Shown: piece after piece, positions 35,401-45,800 of the stretch
Layout: each line of letters opens with the position of its first letter
Position numbering within the stretch: the stretch's first letter is position 1
Origin: Hydractinia symbiolongicarpus
Taxonomy: Eukaryota > Cnidaria > Hydrozoa > Anthoathecata > Hydractiniidae
DNA: 64,000 bases
Direction of reading: 5' to 3'
Assembly (NCBI RefSeq): GCF_029227915.1
Contig: NC_079881.1
Span: 21,365,501-21,429,500, forward strand
Program-made: the position numbers and the translations under genes
The notes under the pieces: generated by a model
Told to the model about the DNA's origin: nothing
Database searches by the model: none
What the model saw: only the letters and a program-made list of their open reading frames with translations

Positions 35401-38082
35401 AAAAACATACTGTCATTTCCAGCGACTGGACGGCGTTGGCTAGGCTGGGATGGTTGTAACCTTGAAAAATTCAAAATTAAACAAAAAACAAAGTAATATC
35501 TATTTCTGGCTATTCTTTAATGAGCACTAGCTAAGCATTTGTTAACAGTGTTGCAAAACCAGCTAATGTAAACAAAACCAAAACTTTAATCAACAGAAGA
35601 TTTTTCATTACTAACCTAGAGGCAGGGATCCGTTCTGTTGATATAAATCCAGTAGTGTATTTTCATAGTTATCAACAACATAATTTCCAACACATTTTGT
35701 GTAATCAATTCTTTTCAACTGACTAGTGTTCAGCTAAAACAAACATTTTAAAAATAAAAAATGAAGTTTTAAAACTGTAACTCCTCTTCTTTCACCACCC
35801 TTGAATAAAGTATTGATAAACACCATGGAGGCGTAAAATATATTAATAGCTCCATCTCAGTTTTCATTCCTGTGTACCTTAGCCAAGGGCATGTTCAAAT
35901 TAATCGATGTTGCAACCCATGTTGCAAATTTGAAAAAAAAAGAGATGTTTTTCAAGGATAACTTTTTCAATAACTAATTTTTTACTACACAACTTGATTC
36001 AACAAAAAATTTAGGCAACCCAACCTAAAACTGGATAAACACCAAACTACCTTGTTGAATTTTATGTCAAAAGGTTTTTCTCTTTAACATCATAGAGCAT
36101 TTAAACCTTGGGATATGTTTCATGTTTTTATATTTTATACTGACTATCAGTATGAGATATACTGATACTGATAGTCACCATTGTTGCAGGACACTAGAGT
36201 TTCTAAGAAAGAAATCACACCGTTCCTCTTGTGTAATTGTAAATTGAATTTTCTGGGTGCAACTTATTAATATGTTTATAAAATGCCTCTAGATGTACCT
36301 TGATTGAATTAATTTTCGCAAGGATTAATTTTTGCGAATTTCGGCCAAATTCGCGAAACTAAGTACACATGAAAAGTTTGAAGTAGCCCAATGTGCAAAT
36401 TAATTGTCATGAAAATATTGAAAATGGCTTATTCACAAAATTAATCCACACGAAAATTTTGAGAACATCATTTTTGTCTTTATTTTTATTTTATATTTTT
36501 TATAGAATTCTGTGGAGACAGGGCATCTAATCAACGTCGAAAGTCATATAGAAGTTGTGATCATTTTTGTTTTTGCCTCATGCTTGCAGTATACATAATT
36601 CAGTATTTACAGTCAACAATAAATAGTATAGACAGAAATACTCATTCAATAGTACTTCCTATCAAATTCCAGAAATGTGGTTCTCCGCAATTCAGAAACC
36701 GAATATTTAGAAAAAGTGCAAAGTGGTTTAATACAAACATAACAGAAAGCGAACTTTTGGAAAAAGAAAGGATTTTATTCAATCTATTACTTCCATCTAG
36801 CTCTGTAAAAAGTTAATTATTTCGCTGTTATCTGATTAGTTGATTTCCATCCTGTAATTATCTCTGCAACTGATAAATAGGCAAGATAATTACAATTAGG
36901 CGACTCCAATTTAATTAGTTGTTCTACGGGCGAAGTCGATAGTAGCTTACGGTCGGTTGGTCGGTCGACGAAATAAAAATAATTTTATTGTTTTGAAAGT
37001 TGTACACCAAGTTATACTTGCACTGTTTGAAACTTATACAGCAAGTTATTCTTCTCCTACATAGAATAATTAAACAAACAATTTTAGTGTTCTTTAAGGT
37101 TTTTTGCGCAGTTTTATAGGAAAATCATAATTTAAGTGCAAATTCTTTTTTCGGACTATGGTTGTTTAGTTGAGACTATATAACGTCTTTCGCAACGGTA
37201 AATTATTTTTAAATTCATAACAGAGGAGGGTGTTACGACAAGCGTATTCATCTTGTTTTAATTATTTTTTCTAAATGGTATCGACTAAAGTCTTGCTGCA
37301 TTACAGTTGAGCTAGCATAATTTTAAACATATTTATTAATCATAACGAAGGAGGGTGTTACAAAAATAATCTGTCTTGTTTTTCACTTGTATTAAAACTA
37401 TTTTAGCGAAAGTGGCTAATTTTTGTTATAAATCACATAAAAATTTAAACTTCTGCACATTTTAGTTTTATTGCAACAAATTACCATGAACTTCAAGCGC
37501 AGAGAATATATTTTTTCATGAGGAAACTATGTTCTATACTAAAAAAGAAAACAATATGCTTGTATTTTGTTGCCCTAAAAGTTTTTTATCTGTGGCACTA
37601 TCGACACCCAAAATAAATTTCTGGATCAGCCCCTGAGAATATCTATATTATTTAATGACAATGACTGAACAGTGGTAATATTTTTAAAGTTAGAAACCTC
37701 ATGATAAACACAATAGTATATTTGCGTTAACTCTCTGTTGCAAAGACTACATAAACTTTTTTTAAAAACAATAATTTACACAAGGCTTACAGTATTATCA
37801 TAAACAAATGAAGTTTTCACATCTGGTCTGGTGATGATGCCATCTTCCTTACAAAAGCCATTATAAACTAAACATAAAGTTTTATGATATATATACATAA
37901 AAATGAATTATTTCAAATAATCATTTAAAAATACAATAAAGTTGTATATATATAAAATCAACAACACTTTGTGGTATAAACGTCAAGGAAAAAAACTTAC
38001 CACTTCTCATTGACAATTTTGAAGCAAATTTAGGAGTAAAATTGAACTGAAAAAGTTTCCTTGTAAGTTTGATTCCTATCAT
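29470..38082 (-). CDS. GABA transaminase (ABAT)-like protein with altered active site
   Basis: Class-III PLP aminotransferase fold, 493 residues (vertebrate ABAT about 500). Fourteen exons, all in phase: 38082-38001, 37867-37791, 35733-35616, 35460-35411, 34391-34314, 33971-33879, 33087-32970, 32434-32334, 32200-32119, 31814-31765, 31668-31607, 30918-30813, 30138-29992, 29787-29470. The first 30 residues are basic and hydrophobic, like a mitochondrial presequence. Collinear family matches include GYNHPSL, VPFPKLKYPFDEY, TGKFWAHQHW and FGKKMM, which keeps the PLP lysine. Changes: VDEVQTG is VNEVDTG, so the Asp that contacts the PLP ring nitrogen is Asn. CGSCSNENA has become TMSNPIMHA. AFHGRT is QGSSHN, followed by a gap of about 15 residues. 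The C-terminal SIRFRPT block with the substrate arginine is unrecognisable. Frame and splice sites are intact. Either a pseudoenzyme or a changed specificity. Confidence 0.82.
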
Positions 38083-39884
38083 CACAGCAACTTCTACATA
38101 TATAAAATAGGACAATTAATTCAATCAAAAGATGTTACAATAAAACCGAGTTATCACATTACACTATGTTTTATTACTTATTTTCTTTATATTTTTAAAT
38201 TTTATAACTTTTGGACAGACAACACTTATTCCATGATCACCGTCGATAAACATTGCATAACTACTGGATGCAAGATTAGTACTGCTTCTGTTCTTTGTTT
38301 TATAGCGCTATGTGTAGCTGTTTTTGTGGATGGGTAAAAAACATATGCAAAATTCATGAATTTTATTCTATGACAGACAAAACGACCAAACTAAAACACT
38401 CCACTGTAAACAGATGATTATCAGGTGTGCAGAAGTAATCGAAAAACAGGCTAATTTTGTATCTTAAACATTAAGGTAACTCACTAGATCAGAAAAACAT
38501 GGAATTCGTGTCAAAATCTCTTTTTCTCAACAAGAACAGCATGAGCCACATGCCTTTTTCCTAGTGGCAGAAGTGGTTATCAAAAATCAAGAAAGACATC
38601 ATGTGAACTATGGTCACTATTAAAAACAAGTGTGGGAATTGATATCTTAGAATGATTTGTGTAGATAAAGTTATCTAACTTTTGCTAAAACTGCAAAAAC
38701 AAAAATAGGTTATTGCTTGCACTCACGTGTAGACTTCCGGCTAAAGGATCTATATATAAACTCTGCACTTGGAACTTTGCTTCAATTTTCGGGATTGGAT
38801 ACGAAAAGCTTGAGGGAAGCTTTGTTCCATTCAGCTGATGAACTTCCACTAAAATTTTACTCAAAAAGTATAGTCCTGTTGCAAACACAGCTTGGTCCTA
38901 TCGTCACTATTTGCGAAACCAAAGAAAAATTTAGATGTTTTTTGGCAAACAAAACGCAAGTCCTTCAAGTCCTTCAAGTTTGTTGTTGTTGGTGTTGGCA
39001 TTTTGCACTAAAATGCAGTGTCCTGCTTTTTTTACATCGACGCGCTTCTTTGGTATGCTGTCTTATTTAACCCGTTTCACTAGTAATTTCTGAGTATTTT
39101 AGTCATGAAAAACTACTTGGAAAAATAAACAGGTCAATCCTCCAAAATGGACTTTAGAACTGTGTGTTTTATGTGTGTTATAAAGAAAGATGAACATCTG
39201 AGGAACCAAAACAAAGTGTCGTAAAAAATTAAAGACGTAGATATGTTTTAGAAATGGCTCAGTTGTCATTTTCGTTCCCAGAGAAACTTCGAGGTTTATC
39301 TCAAAGAGCATGGGGTGAGGTCGAGAATGCCCAGTTGTGTTTGGAGGCTTTACTTGAAAATATTTTAGCCTTGCAAAAATCCAAATTATTTCCCTGTTTC
39401 TAATCTAAAGTAATCTTACAATTTTTAATGGGAATTTTTTTTCATTCTTTTAACTGACTTTTAAGATGTCCTCTTCAAACTCGACCAATCAAAAAGCGCA
39501 GCGCCGTTGAGAAGCAGATAGTCCTGGTGACGAGGTTCCCTTCTCTTTTCTTTGTTTTACCATGTTGTTACTAATTTCTCACATTTTGTTTCGCAATCTT
39601 TTTAGAATACCAAAGCATGCCTCTATACTTTACTCAATTCGTGCAAAAGTTTTCATGAGAAAAAAGAATTAACAAAGATGTTAATCCGATAACCTGATAT
39701 ATTTTTTCTGTCAAATGCGCAACTTAGTTCCCCTGTTAGTTTTTTTGTATTTGCACGAAACATAAAGTTCAGGTCCCGTCTTTTTAACTACAATGAACCT
39801 AACAAGTCCTGGGGTTGTCTAGTAAAGGAATAAGACTTTTTTCTGTTTGTTAGATGCTTCAGGTTTTCTAGGTTAGGTTAGGTT
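38083..39884. other. Unassigned spacer upstream of the ABAT-like gene
   Basis: Should contain the promoter and 5' UTR of the ABAT-like gene. Overlapping frames at 38685-38888 (minus) and 38717-39070 (plus) are protein-like in composition, but neither matches a family I know and no splice context supports them. Confidence 0.4.
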
Positions 39885-42835
39885 ATAGGTATATAAATGT
39901 TACAGGTTTATCTTGTAATATATACAAAAATGGCAGGAGCAAAAAGAAGGCACAAATTGCCTTATCACTAAGCCCCGTTGTTAAGCAAAAAGAAAGAGAG
40001 AGTTAAAATAATACTTAACATAATAAAGCAATGTTATAACTATATGTATTCCATAAAAAGATTAGTTGAATTTACAAAGGTCTATGTGGGAGTGTGAATC
40101 TAAAAATATTTACAAATGTCTATAAGATCAGTCGTTAATAATTTTGTTTTTACATTTTTCTTGAAAATATTAAGAGTTGAGTTTGTTTTAATATCATCAG
40201 ATAAAAATTTATTCCATAGGTATGGTCCCCTATGTCTAATTGAAAACGTGCAAGATTTTAATAAAATCTTTGGCACTTGATAATTATTTTTTGAGAATCT
40301 AGTATCATATTTATGTTGTATTAAACTAAATTGGTTAGTAAACAATTTTGGTGTTATGTTTTGTTTCATCTTGTACATGAAAAGTAAAACTTGATGCATA
40401 TTTCATTGATAAGCCCCAATTTGAAGAAATAAGTGTTGTGTTGGTGCATATCTGTCTAAACCAAAAATTATGCGACAAGCATGTTTTTGCTTATTATACA
40501 ACTTTTTTAATTTATTTACATTGTTACTTGCCCAGGATATATTACAATACGTTAAGTAGCTGTGTATAAAAGAAAAATATAGGTTCTTTAAGCAATGGAA
40601 ATTTAAGTATCGTTTGGCCTTATATTATACCCCTAAGTTTTTAGAGATTTTATTTTCAAGGTTTTGTATATGTTTATTACATGTTATAATTCGTCTAAAA
40701 GTAAGCCAAGAAATTTAATTGTTTCTTCTCTCTTTATGTTTACGTTATTAATTTTAAGAGCTGGTAGTTTGAGTGGAATATTATCAGTTTTGTAGCGGTT
40801 ATAGAATAACACATATTTAGTTTTACTTATATTAAGTGAGAGTTTATTTGCTTTAAACCATTCGTTTATATGCGCAAGTTCTTGGTTAGCTGTTTTAAAT
40901 AAATCGACAATGTTAGTATGGGAGTCAAAAAGATTAGTATCGTCAGCAAATAGAATAAATCTCAACATTTTAGAGGAATTGTGTAAGTCGTTTATGTAGA
41001 TTAAAAACAGTAAGGGTCCAAGAATGGATCCTTTTGGAACACCACATCTTATTAGTGAAAAGAGGTTTAATTTATTGTCGTATGCTATGCATTGTTTTCG
41101 GTTAGTCAAGTAATTTGTAAACCATTTCAAATTGTTGTTTTGCACACCGTAAGATCTTAGTTTGGATAAAAGAATATTATGATTTACAGTATCAAAAGTC
41201 TTTGAGAGATCAATGAATATCCCTAGTGTAAACAACCTTTTATTAAAGGATTCCAATAATTCACTTACCAATTCTATGACTGCATGGTCCGTCGAATGGT
41301 GCATTTGGAAACCAAATTGTTTGTCATATAAAATATTATTTCGTACTAGATGGTCGTAGAGACGGTTATACATTATTCTTTCAAGAACTTTCGAGAAACA
41401 TGGCAATACGGAAATAGGTCTATAATTAGTAACATCGGAGTTTTCTCCTGATTTAAATATTGGTGTCACTCTAGCATTTTTTAATTGGTCTTGAAACTGT
41501 CTATACTTTAAGGAAAGACTAAGAATATAGAATAGAATAGAGATGGTTCAATAATATCATAACATTTTTTTACAATATTTACACTAATATCGTCAAGACC
41601 TGGACTTTTGTTTGGTTGTAATGATGAAAAAGCACTTCGCATTTCTTTTATGGTAAGTTCAGATTCACTCATTAGAGTATTGCAAGTATCTAAGTAAGAG
41701 CTGCGTGTTTTGTGGAAGATGGAATTTTAGCAGCTAGTTTTGGTCCAACATTGATAAAAAAATCGTTGAATTTGTTAGCAATTTTATCTTTTTGGAGTGT
41801 AAGTTTATTTTCAATTATAATTTGTTTTGGGAATTTCTCAATGTTGTCTTTGATTTTGCCAATTATTTTTTTAATAACGCTCTAGAGGTTTTCTTAGTAT
41901 TCCCTATTGATTTCGCTATTTGATCTGCATAATAATTCTTTTTTGCTCGCTTTTTAAGTTTTTCAAAAATATTTTTATAGTTCTTGTATTTGTTTTCATT
42001 GGTGTAAGTTCTTTTTTTCAAAAACGCTTCATATAGTCGATGCTTCTTTTTAGATGATTTAATGGGACCTTTAGTAAACCATGGGTTTTCTAAAGTGCTT
42101 GTTTTTATACTTATTTTTTTTTTAGGAAATGATTTCTCATAAAGATTTATAAACATGCGCAAAAAACATCGTACGCGCCATTTGTATTTTTAGTTTCACT
42201 TACCACCTCCCAGTTTGCTTCTAAAAGAGATTGTCGAAACTTTTCTATGGAACATTCATTGATCTCTCGTTTAAAACTTGTCGGGGCAGATAACTTGTCA
42301 GGGAGAGACTCATCAGATAGTAAAAGGTCGAGAAATGGTCAGATACATCAGTTTCAATCACTCCAGTTTGATATTCGTTGTTATGAAAAGTTATTTGTGA
42401 TTACGTTATCAATTATGGTATCAGATTTCAAAGTCACTCTCGTAGGTTTGGTTATTGTTGGAATAAGATTATGTTGAAGGAGCGTATTTACAAAGGTTTT
42501 TACTTCATTATTTGATGTATATTCAAGAATGTTTAAACTTAGATCTCCGGCAATGTAAATGTGCTTATTTAAGTGATCTAGTTTAGCGAGGTGTGATTTA
42601 AAGTGTCGTTTAAATTCTTTGAAGATTCCAGCAGGTTTTCTATACATAACAGTTACAATTATATTTCTAGTGTTTTTGTTTATAATTTCAACGGTTAATG
42701 ATTCACAGTCGTCAGTTTATTTAAACTCAAGTTACTTCTTAATTTATGATTAATAGAGTTGTGTATAAAGAGACATGTACCACCACCTGTCCTATTTCCT
42801 GAAAGTAAGTTAGTTTTCACCTGTATTTTTGATTT
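39885..42835 (-). mobile_element. Degenerate non-LTR retrotransposon (CR1/jockey group)
   Basis: In order on the minus strand: the end of an endonuclease/exonuclease/phosphatase domain (42800-42381, broken by a frameshift near 42715) with a typical SDTIIDNVITN ending; a basic linker (42162-41863); reverse transcriptase (about 41510-40684); and a C-terminal segment (40399-40100) with the TRFSKNNY and RHRGPYLWNKF motifs common in this group. Separate frames and stops show the copy is dead. The 5' end is truncated inside the endonuclease at about 42835. The 3' end lies near 39885 and ends in a short TAACC-type repeat. Confidence 0.85.
40684..41510 (-). pseudogene. Reverse transcriptase ORF of the degenerate LINE
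   Basis: Carries the RT blocks NYRPISVLPCFSKVLER, IDLSKTFDTVNH, GVPKGSILGPLLFLIYINDL and the catalytic FADDT. The annotated frame has no ATG at its left side and is open upstream as KYRQFQDQLKNARV, which fits the family. It ends prematurely just after the KFLGLLLDE motif, and the expected continuation is frameshifted, so no full ORF2 is made. Confidence 0.85.
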
Positions 42836-43149
42836 CCGCCGCGTAAGGCGGAATCCTTAAAATCGCCTTGGAAGATAGAGAGATAGGGACCACCTATAGC
42901 CTGGACGCGCGGTGTTAAAGTATTTTACCCTGGGCCTGGAAGTTGTTTAATTTCTTAAAAGCCAATAGAAATGCGTTATTTGATTTTTTAGTCAATAAGG
43001 TCTCAGATTGTCAGAACCTGATATCGTGGCTTCCTGTGATGCTTTGTCTCGAAGTTCTTCGAGTTTCAGGTCCCACAGGCCAAAGTTTCTTGCCCAAAAC
43101 AATCGGTTACCGTTCCTCTTGATATGTTTGAAACTCTAAATCAATGTTT
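42836..43149. other. Unassigned sequence between the LINE and the inverted-repeat segment
   Basis: A short GC-rich palindrome (CGCCGCGTAAGGCGG) marks the LINE's truncation point. A plus-strand frame starts after a TTTCAG near 43070 and runs into the left inverted repeat. Confidence 0.35.
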
Positions 43150-43299
43150 TTGCAAACAGGAAGATGCTTTATCCAAAATGCCATTCCGTGGTTTAAAATT
43201 AACTCTTATTCAAAATACTTCGGCATTAAATATGGCTTCCTTTAGCCGCACTTATTACCCAGATCCCCGATTTACCCAGATTTTATTGCGGAAGTAGAT
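43070..43299 (+). pseudogene. Plus-strand coding fragment across the left inverted repeat
   Basis: After a TTTCAG acceptor-like site the frame reads VPQAKVSCPKQSVTVP, then about 60 more codons to a TAG at about 43297. It includes KQEDALSKMPFRGLKL. The same QEDALSKMPFRG peptide is encoded in inverted orientation at 45254-45048. Family unknown. It looks like one half of an inverted duplication of a coding exon. Whether it is ever translated cannot be judged. Confidence 0.35.
43150..43205 (+). repeat. Left inverted repeat of the 43-45 kb segment
   Basis: Nearly identical in reverse complement to 45195-45260. The core, starting GGAAGATGCTTTATCC and ending ATGCCATTCCGTGG, is exact over about 35 bases. 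Outside the core the two sides diverge quickly. Confidence 0.8.
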
Positions 43300-43355
43300 A
43301 TTTGGGTAAAACAGGAAAGAAATGTTGAATGATGATGTGTTTTTTTGGAAGAAAT

Positions 43356-44835
43356 TTATTTACATTTTTTACAAAACCATTTCCTTCGTGACAAAGCTTG
43401 GATATTCGCAATGTTTGCACATTTATCGTGAAACCACTCCATGCACTTTAAACATTCCACCATTTCATCGTCCGTATTGTATGGCATACGGCAATCGCAA
43501 TATATTTCTACCAAATTTGTTTTTTCGGCCTTAAAGTTCTCTTTCTTGCGCGTAGCTTACTTGGAAAGGGAGTCATTTGACCAGCATCTAGACATGACAG
43601 AAGGTGTGGACGAAGAGAATCATTGCCATATATCTTATCGCATGCGTTTTCACCGAATGCTAATGATGTAGCAAAAGCAATCGAAAACAGGCCGCAGTCA
43701 ACTCCATTTTTCTGTTGCTGAACAGGCATAACATCGATAACAAGTTCTTCTGATTGGCAGTAAGAAAAGGCGGCAATTTGATTTGCAACATCTACGGAAA
43801 CGTTTCCACTTGTCAAGCTATCAAAAATTTGGCAATACCTGTAGTCAATTTTGTTGTTGTTGACATTTGCCACGCATATCCAGTGCAAAGAACCAGCATG
43901 AAGCAACTGGATGTAATTTTCTTCGTATTTCACGATGTCAAAACTTTGCGTCTTCCCAACAACCGTGTCTTGAAATCCGCCTATGGTTGGGAATTGTGAC
44001 ACCAAAAGACTCTGTGCGATGTTTATTGACTCGTCAGTTAACATTTGTTTGTTAACAATGGCGCTTCTTTCTTCTTTAGAGAAAAGTAACTTCCTTCTTT
44101 TCGGCAAAGAAGTGTCACACTCAGACACATGTGTTATCATAACTTCGTCATCTTCAGGAGTGTATTCGTCCTGTGGTAGTTAGATAGATGAGCAGAAAAT
44201 GGTCAGACTAAAACGGCAAAACGAGTAATGGAAAAATAAATGCGCTTACTTTGAAGTATGGGAAAAAGGCGATGTCACGAATTATGATTTTTGCTGGACA
44301 ACCAAGTTTTTTCGAATTTTGAACCATAAACCGAGCCTTACTGTATACCTTGCGATGTGTTTGAGAATCCTATAGATAAGAAAAAGGTTATTATTTTTCC
44401 TTTCTTTTTCCTTTTCAGATTTCAAAGCAAAGGTAAAACATACTTTTCCTTTGATTTTTTCATCCTGTATTTTCTTCTTTTTCAATATGCCATGATCTAC
44501 GCCGTGCGTGCAATCTAGCGACTTTTTTCCAACAATCACAAAAGGAGTTCCGAACCAAAGGATTTGTTGGGGTGACTCCTTGTTCTTGATATCTTCGAAG
44601 AGAATCTTGTGATTTCTTAAATTAATATCTAAAAAATTAAGTTGGTAACACACACAAAGATTTTCTTTTTTAAAGAAGACTACTGCTTTTTGTTTCTCTT
44701 GGTCAAAAGATCAATTTTTTTTATTATAACTTAAAACTCACCAGCAACTCCGAATGATTTATCTTTTTGATAAACAGAGAAATGGGATAATGATTTTATC
44801 TCGAGATTTCTAACTGCTACATCGACATCTTCCAT
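43356..44835 (-). CDS. CaRF/ALS2CR8-like, Ulp1 (C48) protease and PHD-finger protein, frameshifted
   Basis: Four exons in phase: 44835-44742, 44628-44444, 44369-44250, and 44170 onward. The first 130 residues carry WFGTPFVIVGKKSLDC and, after an intron, KKLGCPAKIIIRDIAFFP, which resembles the ALS2CR8/CaRF DNA-binding region. Exon 4 holds a Ulp1-type cysteine protease: HW in AGSLHWICVA, Asp in QIFDSL, and Gln and Cys in PVQQQKNGVDCG. The frame stops at 43508 after RPKKQIW. In the -1 frame the strand continues to a stop at 43356 with a complete C4HC3 PHD pattern (C-x-C-x12-C-x2-C-x4-H-x2-C-x15-C-x2-C). A run of six A just before the stop is where the frame would have to change. The start could lie further upstream, since the frame is open back to an AG at about 44924. 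Related cnidarian proteins are multicopy and probably transposon-borne. Confidence 0.65.
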
Positions 44836-45047
44836 GGATTCGAATATATATTTCTGTTTTTCTTTACAATCTACGAAGTATCCGGTGGAAAAAAATTTTC
44901 GATTTTGATTTACTTCTAGCTTTTATTTTTTCTTTATGATATCCAAGAATAATAAAAAAAACTTTGACAACTTATCATCTAGATTTTCATTATTCGTTTT
45001 ATTTATTTCCATTATTGAACGATGATTACAGTTCGAAAGGTTTTATT

Positions 45048-45254
45048 TTAGTTGAAAACTACAACGGTATACAAAATCTCAAAAACACGTGCGTGTGCCT
45101 CCAGCAGGCTTTTTCCGCGAACTCCTGCTAAATGCGCACCCAATGCATTTCGGTGTATTACGCAACAAAACGTCATATTTGAATGACGTAATTCTAATAA
45201 TAATTTAAATTTAAAACCACGGAATGGCATTTTGGATAAAGCATCTTCCTGCAA
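45048..45254 (-). pseudogene. Minus-strand coding fragment in the right inverted repeat
   Basis: A 68-codon frame that begins inside the inverted repeat (QEDALSKMPFRGFKFK) and continues as a mixed-composition peptide to a stop at 45048. The frame is open upstream of its ATG to about 45310. It shares only the repeat-encoded peptide with the plus-strand fragment at 43156. Function unknown. It could be an upstream exon of the neighbouring protease gene. Confidence 0.3.
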
Positions 45255-45260
45255 AACAGG
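45195..45260 (-). repeat. Right inverted repeat of the 43-45 kb segment
   Basis: Reverse-complement partner of 43150-43205. Together they bracket about 2.1 kb holding the protease gene. No clear target-site duplication is visible beside either arm. Confidence 0.8.
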
Positions 45261-45474
45261 GTCGGTTTGGTTGATGAGACTTCTCAGGTAAAAAATGCTG
45301 TATGTTCTAGCTAGTTTGTTACTTAGCTATGTTAAAGTGATTTACATTTGCGATTCTTCAGAGTGTTTAAAGCTCTTACTTAAGCTACGCATTTCCCTAG
45401 CATTTCTGTCCAACTATAAAATGGCCTTCCTTATATGTAGTTAGGGATCAAACCCATTACCTGACTTAACAGTT

Positions 45475-45800
45475 TAGATAGATAGATAGATGTGCATATT
45501 GTACATGGCTAGCCTCACAAATATCGAGGGATATACCCTGTCTATTATTTCCAGGAGGGGCCATGGCGTAGATGGAGAGTCCTAGAGTATTTAATGCTCA
45601 TTTTGAGCTACGCAGACCCAATTAAAGCCTGCGCTCTACTAGACAACTCCCGACAACATCCAACGGCCCACACAGTGTGCCATCTTCCCAATTTCCCTCA
45701 CATGGCTTGGGTTAACCCGGGGCTATGGTAACATTCACTCGCCCATGTTGAATCGCTGTCACAGAGTACGAGAGCTATAACCACTAATCTACGGCGCCAC
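45475..45800 (-). mobile_element. tRNA-Asp-like SINE, copy 2
   Basis: Reverse-strand copy of the SINE at 19417-19765, with only scattered differences through the body and the same (ATCT)n tail. About 30 bases of the tRNA-like head, including box B, are deleted, so this copy should be unable to drive its own Pol III transcription. Confidence 0.9.

Noticed and set aside
38685-39070. Overlapping plus and minus frames with protein-like composition
   Set aside because: No recognisable family, no splice context, and the two strands compete; reported only as unassigned spacer.
43515-43530. Programmed -1 frameshift site joining the protease to the PHD finger
   Set aside because: The A run is in the wrong codon phase for the classic slippery heptamer, so a lesion or sequence error is more likely.
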